Source of the DNA: Albidovulum sp.
GTDB taxonomy: Bacteria; Pseudomonadota; Alphaproteobacteria; Rhodobacterales; Rhodobacteraceae
Assembly: GCA_028823855.1 (NCBI GenBank)
Contig: JAPPFL010000010.1
Span: forward strand, 1 to 64,000
DNA: 64,000 nt
Direction: 5' to 3'
The position numbers were made by a program, and so were the translations under genes. Positions within the stretch are counted from its first letter, which is position 1. Each line of letters starts with the position of its first letter. Shown in pieces: positions 33,175 to 43,425 of this stretch. The notes below the pieces were generated by a model. It had not been told where the DNA came from. It made no database searches and saw only the letters and a program-made list of their open reading frames with translations.

Positions 33175-34974
33175 TCAGTTCGGAACAGCTTTTGCAGCAT
33201 CTTCGATTTCGATTCGCCGGCGAATGCGTCCTCGGTAATCGTTTAAAGACAATATTCCGGCGACATGAATAGCCCCGATTTTCCTATCCGTTAGAAATGG
33301 TCCCAAAGGGCTTTCATTTGCTCCAAAAGCGATGGCTTCAATCGTTGCGCCGGATTCATCGGAAAGCGACAGCATTAGATGCTTTTGCTTTATGGTCTTG
33401 GCAAATTTGACTCGAACGGACGGCAGCACGAATCTCGGCGCAGGCGAGCCCGACCCGTATGGTCCGACGGCTTCAAGGGCGTCGATCAAATCCAGCGAAA
33501 TCGCGGAAGGCATGATAGCGCCCTGGACGCGCAAGGTTGCGGACCGCAGCTCGCGCGCGCCTTGCTTATCAAGCAACTGCCCGATTCTGGTCATGGCTTC
33601 TTCTATCCTGTCTTTTTCGACGGTTAGGCCGGCCGCCATCGCGTGTCCGCCGCCTCGCACCAATAGGTTTTCCGTTCTGCAAATCGCGACAGCTGCGCCA
33701 AGATCGATACCTCGAATCGATCGGGCCGATCCTTTTCCCTGCTCCCGGTCGATTGCTATGACAACCGCTGGCCGCGAAAATTTCTGGGCTAGACGCGCCG
33801 CGGCAATTCCAACTATGCCTGGATGCCAGCCTTCTTTGGCAGCCCAGACCAACGGCGCGTCGACTGCCCGCGATTCGGCCTGAGCTTGGGCCTCTTCAAT
33901 GACGATTTCCGTCATGTCGCGGCGCTCCCGGTTCAGTTCTTCCAGTTGCTTCGCCAGAAATCTGGCTTGCGGCGCTTCTCTGGTTAAAAGTAGTTTCAAT
34001 CCTATGTCGGATTTTCCTATTCGTCCGCCGGCGTTGATTCTTGGACCCAAAACATAGCCAAGGTGGTAGGCAGAAAGCGTAGAATTGACACCGGCGGTTT
34101 CAGTTAGCGCCCGTAGCCCGGCGCGCTTTCGCATTCTTGCGACGGTCAGCCCCTGGCGTACGAGGGCGCGGTTCAGTCCAGTCAGCGGCGCCATGTCGGC
34201 TACGGTCGCGAGGGCGACGAGATCGAGAGAACCTAATATGTCGGGAGCGGTCATGCCCCTGGCGCGAATTTGACGGTTAGCCGCCACGAGGAACATGAAT
34301 ACGACTCCCGCGGCAGAAAGGTAGCCGAGGTCGGACTCCTCGTCTTGCCGATTGGGATTGACGACCGCCGCTGAGTCGGGAAGGAATTCGCCTCCGGTGT
34401 GGTGGTCCAATACAATAATTTCGGAACGCTGCGCGGCGGCAAGCGCGTCGTTGGCCGTCGTGCCGCAATCCACGCAAATGATCATCTCGTGTTCGGCAGA
34501 CAGTTTCGCCATGGCATCCGGGTTGGGGCCGTAGCCCTCCGTAAGGCGGTCCGGAATATAAACGGTAGGACGAAGCGACATGACTTCGATCCAATTCGAA
34601 AGCATGCAGGCGGAACAGGTGCCATCGACATCGTAATCCGCGAAAATCGCTATTTTCCGCCTGCTTAGGACGGCATGCAGAAATCTTTCGACTGCGCGAT
34701 CCATGTCAAGCAGGTTCGAGGGGTCGCACATGAGATCGCGTAATTTCGGTTCAAGATAGGCTTTGGCATCGCATGCAGAAACGTTTCGGCTTGCTAGTAC
34801 TCGGCAAATGATTCCCGGAAGCCGGGTATTCTGCTCTATTTCTACGGCGGACCGTTCCGAAACGATGGAAGGCCCAATCCATCTCTTTCCGGTTGCGGAT
34901 CGTTCAACTCCCAAAAACGACTCCGCGCGTTCGTTGCCGGCAAATCCATCGAAACTGCCGGATTCGATCTTCAC
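33175..34974 (-). CDS. recJ: single-stranded-DNA-specific exonuclease RecJ
   Basis: A 599-residue 5'-3' single-strand exonuclease used in recombination, mismatch repair and replication restart. The DHH-superfamily motifs are all visible: IFADYDVDGT, VDCGT, VLDHHTGGEF and the DHHA1-domain GGGHAMAAG. An OB-like C-terminal domain closes the protein. It starts with GTG, overlapping the glpX stop (GTGA). The hom-glpX-recJ order is common in alphaproteobacteria and suggests one transcript. Confidence 0.93.
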   Translation of the reverse strand: MKIESGSFDGFAGNERAESFLGVERSATGKRWIGPSIVSERSAVEIEQNTRLPGIICRVLASRNVSACDAKAYLEPKLRDLMCDPSNLLDMDRAVERFLHAVLSRRKIAIFADYDVDGTCSACMLSNWIEVMSLRPTVYIPDRLTEGYGPNPDAMAKLSAEHEMIICVDCGTTANDALAAAQRSEIIVLDHHTGGEFLPDSAAVVNPNRQDEESDLGYLSAAGVVFMFLVAANRQIRARGMTAPDILGSLDLVALATVADMAPLTGLNRALVRQGLTVARMRKRAGLRALTETAGVNSTLSAYHLGYVLGPRINAGGRIGKSDIGLKLLLTREAPQARFLAKQLEELNRERRDMTEIVIEEAQAQAESRAVDAPLVWAAKEGWHPGIVGIAAARLAQKFSRPAVVIAIDREQGKGSARSIRGIDLGAAVAICRTENLLVRGGGHAMAAGLTVEKDRIEEAMTRIGQLLDKQGARELRSATLRVQGAIMPSAISLDLIDALEAVGPYGSGSPAPRFVLPSVRVKFAKTIKQKHLMLSLSDESGATIEAIAFGANESPLGPFLTDRKIGAIHVAGILSLNDYRGRIRRRIEIEDAAKAVPN

Positions 34975-35942
34975 GCCCTGTCTACCGGCGTTCGATAAAA
35001 CATTCGTCGTACTGAGCCCGTTTTCGACCGCATTAGAATTGTTTCGGATTCAAGAAATTCGCCTCTGCGACGAATGCCTCGAAGCACCGATCCGTCGGTT
35101 ACGCCGGTTGCGGCGAATATGACGTGGCCGCCTACCAGGTCGTCTCGCGTGTAGACCCTGTCAAGATCTTCGATTCCCGCTCTTTCGGCGCGGCCGGTTT
35201 CGGCGTCGCTTCGAAAAAGGAGGCGGCCCTGCATCTGGCCTCCCATGCACCTTAGAGCGGCGGCGGCGAGCACGCCCTCCGGTGCGCCTCCAATCCCCAT
35301 ATACATGTCGATGCCTGTCGATTCGGCTTCCGCGCAGTGAATGACGGCGGCGACGTCGCCATCCGATATCAGTCGAATTGCGGCTCCAACATCGCGAAGC
35401 TCCTCGATTATTCTGACGTGGCGTTCTCGCTCAAGAACGCAAACCGTAATTTCGTCGGCTCGGCAATTTTTTGCCTTGGCGAGTTTGAGCACTCGCTCTC
35501 GAGGCGGCATATCGAGATCGACTACGCCGGTCGGGTATCCCGGCCCGATAGCGATCTTGTCCATATAGACATCTGGAGCGCGAAGCATGGATCCGTCCGG
35601 CCCCATCGCGATTACGGTAAGAGCGTTCGGCATGTCCTTGGCCGTTAGCGCGGTTCCTTCCAACGGATCTAGCGCGATGTCGACAACCGGGCCCTGTCCG
35701 GTTCCGACCGACTCGCCGATATAGAGCATTGGCGCTTCGTCGCGTTCGCCTTCGCCGATCGCGATCGTCCCGGATATGTCGAGCATGTTCAACTGCGTGC
35801 GCATGGCATCGACAGCCGCCTGATCCGCTGCGTTTTGGTCGCCTCGTCCGATAAGGCGAGCGGACGCTAGTGCCGCCGCTTCGGAAACGCGCGCCAAGCC
35901 AAGCGATAGCATTCGGTCTCGAAACTGGTCGTCTGCATTCAT
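34971..35942 (-). CDS. glpX: class II fructose-1,6-bisphosphatase
   Basis: A 323-residue GlpX-type phosphatase that hydrolyses fructose 1,6-bisphosphate (and in some organisms sedoheptulose 1,7-bisphosphate) in gluconeogenesis or the Calvin cycle. The Li-sensitive phosphatase signature IALDPLEGT is intact, with IGEGERDEAPML upstream as metal ligands. GGAG eight bases upstream supports the start. It lies 54 bases after hom and overlaps recJ. Confidence 0.93.
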   Translation of the reverse strand: MNADDQFRDRMLSLGLARVSEAAALASARLIGRGDQNAADQAAVDAMRTQLNMLDISGTIAIGEGERDEAPMLYIGESVGTGQGPVVDIALDPLEGTALTAKDMPNALTVIAMGPDGSMLRAPDVYMDKIAIGPGYPTGVVDLDMPPRERVLKLAKAKNCRADEITVCVLERERHVRIIEELRDVGAAIRLISDGDVAAVIHCAEAESTGIDMYMGIGGAPEGVLAAAALRCMGGQMQGRLLFRSDAETGRAERAGIEDLDRVYTRDDLVGGHVIFAATGVTDGSVLRGIRRRGEFLESETILMRSKTGSVRRMFYRTPVDRA

Positions 35943-35996
35943 CGAGGCCGCTCCTGCGAGAGGCCCGGTTCGCCAAGCGCGATTCCGAGGCCGGTT

Positions 35997-37283
35997 TTAG
36001 ATTTCTTCAATGCGGATCGAAACCGGGTCCTCCAAAACTGCCCCGGATGTCTTGATTCGCGAAATCGCTTTGGCGATTTCCGCTGGCGAAGTCCTGTGCG
36101 TTACCATGATGACGGGCGCGGCTTCGCCTTCGTGCTTGTACTGCCGCATCCTGTCGATGGAGATTCCGGCATCCCCCAGAACCGAGGCGATCAAAGCGAG
36201 CACGCCCGGTTCGTCCTTCAAGGTCATTCGCAAATAGAACGGGGCGGAAAGATCGGAACAGACGGGCTTGGCATCGACGAGGCTTGCCGCCGGCTGACCG
36301 AACGTCGTAGCGCGCTGGCCTCGGGCGAGTTCAACCACGTCGCTCAAAACGGATGAAGAAGTCGGGCCTTCGCCGGCCCCGGCGCCCTGCAAGAATATCT
36401 GTCCCGAGGCATCTCCTTCGATGACGATCATATTGGTGGCGTTTTCGAGCCGCCCCAACGGCGAATCCGCCGGTACTAGGCACGGCTGGGTACGTTGCTC
36501 GAGACCCTTTCCTGTCAATTTTGCCACGCCAAGAAGCTTGATCCTGAATCCCATGTCGCGAGCCTGCTCGATGTCGGTGATCGATACGCGATCGATTCCT
36601 TCGATATCCATGCTCTCGAAATCGACGCGAGTACCGAAGGCGATGGAGGCCAAAAGCGCAAGCTTGTGCCCTGAGTCGATTCCTCCAACGTCAAGCGATG
36701 GATCCGCCTCCAAATAGCCAAGACCATTTGCTTCAGCGAAAACTTCTTCGTACGACAGTCCCGAACTTTCCATGCGCGTCAAGATATAGTTGCATGTGCC
36801 GTTCATAACTCCGAGGACTCTTTTCACCCTGTTCGCGGCCATGCTCTCCGACAGTACTTTTACGACCGGGATGCCGCCCGCGACGGCCGCTTCGAATCGG
36901 AGAGCGAGTCGGCGCTGCTCCGCCAGTTCTGCCAAATACTGCCCGTGTACCGCGAGCATAGCCTTGTTGGCGGTTACAACATGCTTTCCGGTATCCAGGG
37001 CCGCTTCTACCGAGGCCTTGGCCGAGCCGTTTTCGCCGCCGATCAATTCGATAAAGACATCGATATCTTTCCGGCGCGCCAAAGCCACCGGATCGTCCTC
37101 CCAGGCGTAGCCGGAAATCTCAATTCCGCGCTTCTTTGATCGAGAGCGCGCCGAGACGGCTGCTATCTCAATTCCTCGACCGCACTTCTTTGCCAGAATA
37201 TCGGAATTTTTTTCGACGATTTTTACAACGCCGGCACCGACCGTTCCTAGTCCCGCAATTCCGAGGCGCAATTCGTTTGACAT
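35997..37283 (-). CDS. hom: homoserine dehydrogenase
   Basis: A 428-residue enzyme reducing aspartate semialdehyde to homoserine in threonine/methionine synthesis. It has an N-terminal Rossmann motif (GIAGLGTVGAGVVKI), the catalytic-domain sequence NGTCNYILTRM...EADPSLDVGGIDSGHKLALL, and a C-terminal ACT domain (LALIASVLGDAGISIDRMRQ) expected to give feedback control by threonine. First gene of the hom-glpX-recJ group. Bases 37284-37650 hold no gene. Confidence 0.93.
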   Translation of the reverse strand: MSNELRLGIAGLGTVGAGVVKIVEKNSDILAKKCGRGIEIAAVSARSRSKKRGIEISGYAWEDDPVALARRKDIDVFIELIGGENGSAKASVEAALDTGKHVVTANKAMLAVHGQYLAELAEQRRLALRFEAAVAGGIPVVKVLSESMAANRVKRVLGVMNGTCNYILTRMESSGLSYEEVFAEANGLGYLEADPSLDVGGIDSGHKLALLASIAFGTRVDFESMDIEGIDRVSITDIEQARDMGFRIKLLGVAKLTGKGLEQRTQPCLVPADSPLGRLENATNMIVIEGDASGQIFLQGAGAGEGPTSSSVLSDVVELARGQRATTFGQPAASLVDAKPVCSDLSAPFYLRMTLKDEPGVLALIASVLGDAGISIDRMRQYKHEGEAAPVIMVTHRTSPAEIAKAISRIKTSGAVLEDPVSIRIEEI

Positions 37284-37650
37284 GGTCTAATTCAGCCTCG
37301 CAGGTTTCCAACCATTCGCCGCCGCCTTCGTCGGCCGCGGTTCGATTCCGTTGCCGTTTTTCAGTTCAGCTTCCACGGCCGTTCCCTGCGAAAGATCCTT
37401 TAGCAATTTCAAATTCCGACAGGAGACGCAGAGAGACATTGGCCAAGCAATCCCTCGACCGCTTTCCGTGATGCGGTTGAAAGCGATTTCGGAATTTCGC
37501 TGGCTTCAAGTCTCGGCGCAACCGCTCATGGGGCTATCCTCGCGATTCGGCAAGCCCTAAGAAATACAGCGGCCAAGATAGCTCTTATTCCGAATGGTCG
37601 CCGAAATCGCGAAGAGCTTTCTTCCGGCTCCATGCGCATAGAATCTGTTG

Positions 37651-38067
37651 TCATTGTAGCGAGCGCGTTAACGGCGGGCCGAAGCCCGTAAATTTTTCCA
37701 ACTCGTCGCCTAATTGAATCCATGGGAGTTTCTCTTCCCAAAAAATATGGTGGCTTGGCCGCGCGTCCTGGGGATTGATCATCGTCGCCGCGTAAAGAAA
37801 GATCTCGTCCTCAAGCTTCGCGGTCTCAAATGACATTGAAGTTCCGCAATTTCCGCAAAAACTCCTGTGGATGCCGGGCGAGGACTCGTAGCGAGTCGGC
37901 TTGTCGCCGTTCCATGTGAACCGGTTCTTGTCGACTCCGACAAAGGTCGTGAATGGCGCGGCCGTGCATCTTCGACAGCTTTCGCAGTGGCAATGGCAGG
38001 ATGAATTCGCTTCGCCCGTGAACGACCAGGACACGTTCCCGCAAAGGCAGCGACCGTGACTTCCCAT
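37651..38067 (-). CDS. GFA (CENP-V/GFA domain) family protein
   Basis: A 138-residue zinc protein of the glutathione-dependent formaldehyde-activating family. The Cys pattern CLCGNVSW, CHCESCRRC and FCGNCGT gives the two zinc sites. Many GFA proteins do not act on formaldehyde, and no frmA is adjacent, so function is open. GGAGG upstream supports the ATG at 38067. It is divergent from the GMC oxidoreductase gene. Confidence 0.88.
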   Translation of the reverse strand: MGSHGRCLCGNVSWSFTGEANSSCHCHCESCRRCTAAPFTTFVGVDKNRFTWNGDKPTRYESSPGIHRSFCGNCGTSMSFETAKLEDEIFLYAATMINPQDARPSHHIFWEEKLPWIQLGDELEKFTGFGPPLTRSLQ

Positions 38068-38233
38068 TCTGTTTCCTCCCTATTCGAGTTCGTCGGACCT
38101 TCGCAGCTTCGATATTAATTCGCAAGTTCGGAAATTGCCGACGCGTTGTTGATCGCGGCGCCGGTTGACTTTCGTATTCCGATCGACTCGGAATACCGAA
38201 CAGGGATTATCCGGCTGCTAATGGATGGAATCG

Positions 38234-39853
38234 ATGCCTGGAAAGATCCGGAGCGCCGCAAGGAAATTGTTCGACTATATCGTCGTCGGGGCCGGGGCGG
38301 CGGGATGCATCGTTGCGGCGCGTCTCTCCGAAAATCCGAATATGAAGGTTCTTCTCGTTGAAGCCGGGGGCAGCGACCGCCGAGCCAAGGTTCGAATGCC
38401 CGGCGCGCTTGCGCTAGCGCTCGCCGACTTAAAATTAACGTGGAATTTCAACACCGGTCCGGAACCGTACCTCGACGGCCGATGCATCGAACACGCTCGC
38501 GGCAAGGTTGTCGGCGGCTCGGCATCCATCAACGGGATGGTCTTCGTAAGAGGCGATCCTAGGGATTTCGATTGCTGGGCCGATTCAGGCTTGGAAGACT
38601 GGTCTTACGAAAAGTGCTTGCCTCACTTCAAGAATATAGAGGACTTCGACGGCGGTTCGAGCGAGCATCGCGGAACGGGCGGGCCAATCCGGGTCGTAAC
38701 CTGCAAAGCCGAATTGCCGATCTACCGGGCATTTATCGAGGCTGGCGCGCAAGCGGGCCTGGAAAAGATCGACGACTACAACGCCGGAAGCCTTGAAGGC
38801 GTATTCGCCTTCCAGGCCAATATAGATCGCGGCGTGCGCGCCAGTTCGGCATGGGGCTATTTGAGGCGCGCCGCAGGACGCGAAAACCTGACTGTCCTGG
38901 CCAATGCCGAATGCAGGAAAATCATTCTGGACCGGCGACGGGCCTTCGCGATCGAAGTTGTGTCTTCCAAGGGCGGAGACGCGCATTTGTTTAAGTCCGA
39001 ACGGGAGGTCGTGCTGTGCGCCGGAGCGTACAAGACGCCGCAGCTCCTCATGCTGTCGGGCATCGGCGACAAAACGGAACTGCTCGCGGCGGGGATAGAG
39101 CCCGCGCTGGATGCTCCGGCGGTCGGAAAATACCTTGAAGACCACATAGCGGTTTCCGTTGGTTTTCGCGCGTCGCAAAGAGGCGTCTCTCCGCAACCGG
39201 CCGTTAATTCGATGGCCAGAGTTTCGGCGGGCGCTCGCTGGCTATTGACCAGGACGGGCCCCTGCGCAGGCAATTTTTTCGAGGTCGGAGCATTCTACAA
39301 GAGCAGCGAACATGTTGAACGAGCCGATATTCAGATTGAATTCATACCGGTACTTGGAAAATTTCAAGACGGCATGATCAAGACGGCTGAAGGTTTCCAA
39401 TACCAAATTTGCTTGATGCGTCCGCGATCGAAAGGGCATGTCAAGCTGACTTCCGCCGACCCGCGGGCAAATCCGGAAATCGTTCACAACTATTTGGCCG
39501 ATAAACTGGACCGTCGCGACCTCGTAAACGCGGTTCGACGCGCCGAGCGGATCGCCCGGCAGTCCGCATGGGATGAATTACGCGGCGAATCTGTCGATCC
39601 GGACTTGCGGAGCTTGAGCGACGGCGAGGTCGAGTCGTGGCTTCGCCGCAATATCGGAACTCAATACCACCCGTGCGGCACCTGCCGAATGGGAGCAGGC
39701 ATGGACAGCGTCGTCGACGGCCAAGGACTCGTGCACGAGATCGACGGGCTAAGAATCGTCGATGCTTCGATAATTCCTCGTATAACAACCGGCAATCTCA
39801 ATGCTCCTGTGATGATGATTGCCGAAAAAATCGCAGCGAAAATGACCGCTTGA
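38234..39853 (+). CDS. GMC family FAD oxidoreductase (choline dehydrogenase-like)
   Basis: A 539-residue GMC flavoenzyme. FAD motif FDYIVVGAGAAGCIVAARL is at the N-terminus; the GMC signature HARGKVVGGSASINGM and the second signature LCAGAYKTPQLLMLSGIG are present; the C-terminal active-site region YHPCGTCRMG and GNLNAPVMMIAEKIA follow. Such enzymes oxidise alcohols (choline, polyethylene glycol, terpenoid or sugar alcohols). Two in-frame ATGs nine bases apart are possible; 38234 has the better spacing. No betB or betT is nearby, so choline is not assured. Confidence 0.85.
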   Translation: MPGKIRSAARKLFDYIVVGAGAAGCIVAARLSENPNMKVLLVEAGGSDRRAKVRMPGALALALADLKLTWNFNTGPEPYLDGRCIEHARGKVVGGSASINGMVFVRGDPRDFDCWADSGLEDWSYEKCLPHFKNIEDFDGGSSEHRGTGGPIRVVTCKAELPIYRAFIEAGAQAGLEKIDDYNAGSLEGVFAFQANIDRGVRASSAWGYLRRAAGRENLTVLANAECRKIILDRRRAFAIEVVSSKGGDAHLFKSEREVVLCAGAYKTPQLLMLSGIGDKTELLAAGIEPALDAPAVGKYLEDHIAVSVGFRASQRGVSPQPAVNSMARVSAGARWLLTRTGPCAGNFFEVGAFYKSSEHVERADIQIEFIPVLGKFQDGMIKTAEGFQYQICLMRPRSKGHVKLTSADPRANPEIVHNYLADKLDRRDLVNAVRRAERIARQSAWDELRGESVDPDLRSLSDGEVESWLRRNIGTQYHPCGTCRMGAGMDSVVDGQGLVHEIDGLRIVDASIIPRITTGNLNAPVMMIAEKIAAKMTA

Positions 39854-39984
39854 AATCGCTGGAATGAAAAACGCCGCATCGCAGGAGCGCAGGCCCGCGT
39901 CGACGCAGGCGCCAATTGGATCGTTAGTCGTTCGATTCGAAGTTCGGCAGCAGGTTTTCGAAACGAACGGTTGCTGTTCAGCCC

Positions 39985-41064
39985 CTATTTTGTTTTCAGC
40001 CAGGCATCGAAGCGGCGCTGCCGAAGGCCGGCGGTATTCGAATACCATGCGCTGTCTCGAATAATTGCCCGGCCCTTATGGTGCGGTGCATTAGGCAGAT
40101 GTTCGTTCATCGGCGTTCCTGAAACGCTGTTTTTGCCGACTCGGAGCAAAGCGGAATTTCTTGCCGGACCGTATGGAATGATTTCGGACAGTTTCGCCAA
40201 CTGCACGGGGGATGTCGCGAATTCTACGAATTCCTTTGCAAGCTTTGCTTGGTCGGTGGACGCTACGATCGCCCATACCTCGTAGCCGATTATTCTGCCG
40301 TCCCAAATGATGGTGATGGGCGCGCCCGAGTCGTGCGAGGCCGAAAAGAAACGCCCGTTGAAGCCGGATGCCATCGCCGCGCTCCCGTCATTAAGCATTC
40401 GTACCGCATTCGAAATATCGGTCCACCAAACTATGCTGTCTCTAATTTCGTCGAGCTTTCTGAATGCGAGGCGCAGCCCCCGGTCAGTACTTAGGAGATC
40501 GTAAACCTGCCTGACGGGTACGCCGATCGCAAGCAGCGCCCATTCGAGAATCGCGTCGGGGCTTTTCGGCAGCGCGCGCATTCCCGGAAAATTCTCGACA
40601 TCGAAGAAGTCGTTGATTCGACTCGGTTTGATGCCGGGAAATGCGCTGTCGTTGTACGCAACAACGGTCGCATAGAGGTTCTGAGCTACGGCGCAGTCCA
40701 GGAAGGCGCCGTCCACGAAATCATCTTCAATTCGCGTGTCTCGATACGGCGATACAATTCGGCGGTAGTCGAAATCGAGGAGCAGGCCTTGTTCGCAGGC
40801 AGTGATCGCGTGATCCTCCTGCATGTCGATGACATCCCAACTTTCCTCCTCCGCCCGAGTTCGGATTTCCTCCACGGATCCGGAATGCTGCCGTATTGCT
40901 GGCATCGCACCCGAGTATTCGGCAAACGGTTCGAAAATCGCGGTTCTCTGGGCCGCTTCGTAGGAGCCGCCCCACGAGACAACGACGATGGATTCACCGG
41001 CGGCGGACGACATCGCCGCGCATGCCGCAATAATTGGCGCGCTAAGCCGAAGCGTTTTCTTCAT
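39985..41064 (-). CDS. spermidine/putrescine-type ABC substrate-binding protein (orphan)
   Basis: A 359-residue exported binding protein of the PotD/iron-type class: signal peptide ending near SSAAGES, then IVVVSWGGSYEAAQRTAIFEPF, the family's opening strand. A DMQEDHAITACEQGLLL segment and YATVVAYNDSAFPG follow. Ligand is probably a polyamine-like or quaternary compound. No permease or ATPase gene is nearby. Its first 23 bases overlap the end of the ClC gene upstream, so the two are probably cotranscribed. Confidence 0.8.
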   Translation of the reverse strand: MKKTLRLSAPIIAACAAMSSAAGESIVVVSWGGSYEAAQRTAIFEPFAEYSGAMPAIRQHSGSVEEIRTRAEEESWDVIDMQEDHAITACEQGLLLDFDYRRIVSPYRDTRIEDDFVDGAFLDCAVAQNLYATVVAYNDSAFPGIKPSRINDFFDVENFPGMRALPKSPDAILEWALLAIGVPVRQVYDLLSTDRGLRLAFRKLDEIRDSIVWWTDISNAVRMLNDGSAAMASGFNGRFFSASHDSGAPITIIWDGRIIGYEVWAIVASTDQAKLAKEFVEFATSPVQLAKLSEIIPYGPARNSALLRVGKNSVSGTPMNEHLPNAPHHKGRAIIRDSAWYSNTAGLRQRRFDAWLKTK

Positions 41065-42778
41065 TGCGCAATTCTTGGACGGTATCGAGGTAGGCGCGGA
41101 AAATGTCGGCTTCGGTTACGACGCCGAGAAGCCGGCCGTCGGAAGCCACAAGCGGCGCCGCGGTGCCGACGAAGCCTATGAATTTCTCCATTGCTTGCTT
41201 TACATTGGTTTCTTCGTCGAAAATCACGGTAGCGGGACGCGTTACGTCGGCTACCAGAGCATTCGGATCATTGAATCGCTCGCTTTTGTACATTATTCCA
41301 TGAAAATCTCCATTGTTCCCGGCGACGTAAATTTCATTCCATTGTTCCCGGGGGCAGCGGTCCAAAGCGGCTTGCGCCGGTTCGTCGGGCGATGCGGCAG
41401 GAAAATCGGTTGTAGCAAATTTTGCGACGCTTATTGCAGCGAGCCTGGCGTGATCGCGGCCTGTCGAGAGGTCGACGCCCTTCGCGGCAAGCTGGATGTC
41501 GAACAGCGACCTGCCAAATATCCGATAGGAGACCAAATTGGAAAAAACGACGGCTACCATGGCGGCCACCGTCAGGTCGTAGTTTCGAGTCAATTCGAAG
41601 ACGATGAGAATGGTCGTCAGAGGTGCTCCGATCACCGGACTGGTGACGGCCATCATGCCGCAAACGGCGTAAACGACAATTCCGGAGTTTTCCAAGAGCT
41701 GGAATCCGTCGAGCAGATTCCAGAACAGGGCGCCGGAGAGTATCCCGATCAATAAGGCCGGGCTGAAAACGCCGCCGGCGAATCCGAACCCGAGGCAGAC
41801 GGCCGTCAGAATGATTTTCGCCGCCACAAGAACGAGTAGCTCCGTAGGCGTGAAGGCTCCTTCGATGGTTGCAAACCTCAGCGCTTCTTTTCCAATGCCA
41901 ATTACATCGGGCAGCCAGAGGGCGGTGACGCCGACCGCGAGGCCTGCGAGCCCGGGTTTAACCCATTGCGGGATCGCCAATTTCTTTGCGATTTCCGCGC
42001 TGCGCAAAAGAAACCTCATGTAGATTTTAGCGATTAGCGCCGCGATTACTCCCAGCATGGCGAACAAAAGGAATTCGTGGCTGTTCGCGACACCCGGGAA
42101 TTCCACGAGAAACAGGGGCGGGCGGTCGAACATAACGTTTGCGATGACGTAGCCCGTAGCCGATGCAACTGTAACCGGGGCAAATGCCTGCAGAGAGTAG
42201 TGCCGGAGTATGACTTCGTGAGCGAATACGAGCCCCGCGATCGGGGCATTGAACGCGGTTGAAATCGCGGCAGCGACGCCGCATGCCATCGCGATCGCAG
42301 AAATGGACCGAATTCGCAGCTTAAGCTTTTCCGCCGCGCTTCCGATCAGGGCGCCCAAATACACCATGGGCCCGTATTGACCGACCGAGGCGCCGAATCC
42401 GATGGACAGCGCCGCTGCCATAGTCGATACGATGCCCGACCGGGCGTCGGGAAGAGGCAGCCGCATCTGCGTCGCGACAATGACATCGGCCGGGCCGAGA
42501 GGCCGCCGCGCGTTCGTGAATTTCTGCAAGAGTAATCCGACTATGATGCCGCCCGCTATCGGCGCGAACAGAGTTGCCGCTAATACGACATAAGGGCTGC
42601 CGGCGTACTGAACCCTCATTCTAGGAGAAATAAGAAGTGCGTTATTCAGCCAGATCACGCTGTCCGCAAACGCTATGGCGGCAAGCGATGCCGATACTCC
42701 GATCAACAGTGCCATAACGGACAGAACCGAAATCCTATAAAGGGCGCTTCCCTTGTGCATTTTGGCAATCGGGTTCAT
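41042..42778 (-). CDS. ClC family chloride channel/transporter with CBS domains
   Basis: A 578-residue membrane protein with a ClC core (residues about 1-430) and a CBS pair at the C-terminus (residues about 440-570). The family motif GFGFAGGVFSPALLIG is present. The usual GREGP motif reads GQYGP, so the gating Glu is Tyr, and the inner proton Glu region reads FNAPIAGLVFAHEVI with Val at the second acidic position. The first selectivity motif is PLGPADVI rather than GSGIP. CBS domains bind adenine nucleotides in relatives. I expect a passive anion conductance rather than Cl/H exchange. Bases 42779-43425 hold no gene. Confidence 0.85.
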   Translation of the reverse strand: MNPIAKMHKGSALYRISVLSVMALLIGVSASLAAIAFADSVIWLNNALLISPRMRVQYAGSPYVVLAATLFAPIAGGIIVGLLLQKFTNARRPLGPADVIVATQMRLPLPDARSGIVSTMAAALSIGFGASVGQYGPMVYLGALIGSAAEKLKLRIRSISAIAMACGVAAAISTAFNAPIAGLVFAHEVILRHYSLQAFAPVTVASATGYVIANVMFDRPPLFLVEFPGVANSHEFLLFAMLGVIAALIAKIYMRFLLRSAEIAKKLAIPQWVKPGLAGLAVGVTALWLPDVIGIGKEALRFATIEGAFTPTELLVLVAAKIILTAVCLGFGFAGGVFSPALLIGILSGALFWNLLDGFQLLENSGIVVYAVCGMMAVTSPVIGAPLTTILIVFELTRNYDLTVAAMVAVVFSNLVSYRIFGRSLFDIQLAAKGVDLSTGRDHARLAAISVAKFATTDFPAASPDEPAQAALDRCPREQWNEIYVAGNNGDFHGIMYKSERFNDPNALVADVTRPATVIFDEETNVKQAMEKFIGFVGTAAPLVASDGRLLGVVTEADIFRAYLDTVQELRNEENASA

Positions 42779-43425
42779 TCGGGCAGCATTTCAGGGAATT
42801 TAGTGGCAAGGCGCATTGGAAGACAATGCCAAGCGGTACCTAACTTAGGAGAATCGACTAAAATGTCTATTATTCGTCGCAATTCCGGAATCTACTGAAG
42901 GCGGGGAAAACCATAGGAAACAAAATTCGCCGCAGTTGACTGCCGGCTTCAAAATTTGTTTATGGCAAGGGATTATTGGTGCGATCTCGGCTGTATCGGC
43001 AGGGTTGAAACGGCACCGGCATTTGGAACCCAAAAGCGGAAATCTATTTCAGGGGCGGCTTTCAAGGAGGACCTGTCGACTTCCGTTTCCCGGTTTCACG
43101 GGCGGGATTGCGATACTACGGGCCGGTGTCGTCGGACTTTTGGCGGTTCTTTCGGCTCAGTCAAGTGCCGAAAAAGAGATCAGACCCAAATAGATTCGCA
43201 TCGGATCTGGAGTGAGCGCCTATGCAGGCCAAATTGTTTAGCGGGCGCAATCCCTGACTGTCAATTTCCGCTTCCGTCCGTTTGTTGCTGTCGCAAGCCG
43301 CTTGTTCAGGCAAAGAATCCAGCGGATTCGCCCATCTTGGAACGTACCCTAGAAGTTTGATAGCTGTTCGCGACGGATTTGGTCTTGCAAGCTGAGTCGG
43401 CTTGGTTTCTCAGCCGATCGGCCTG

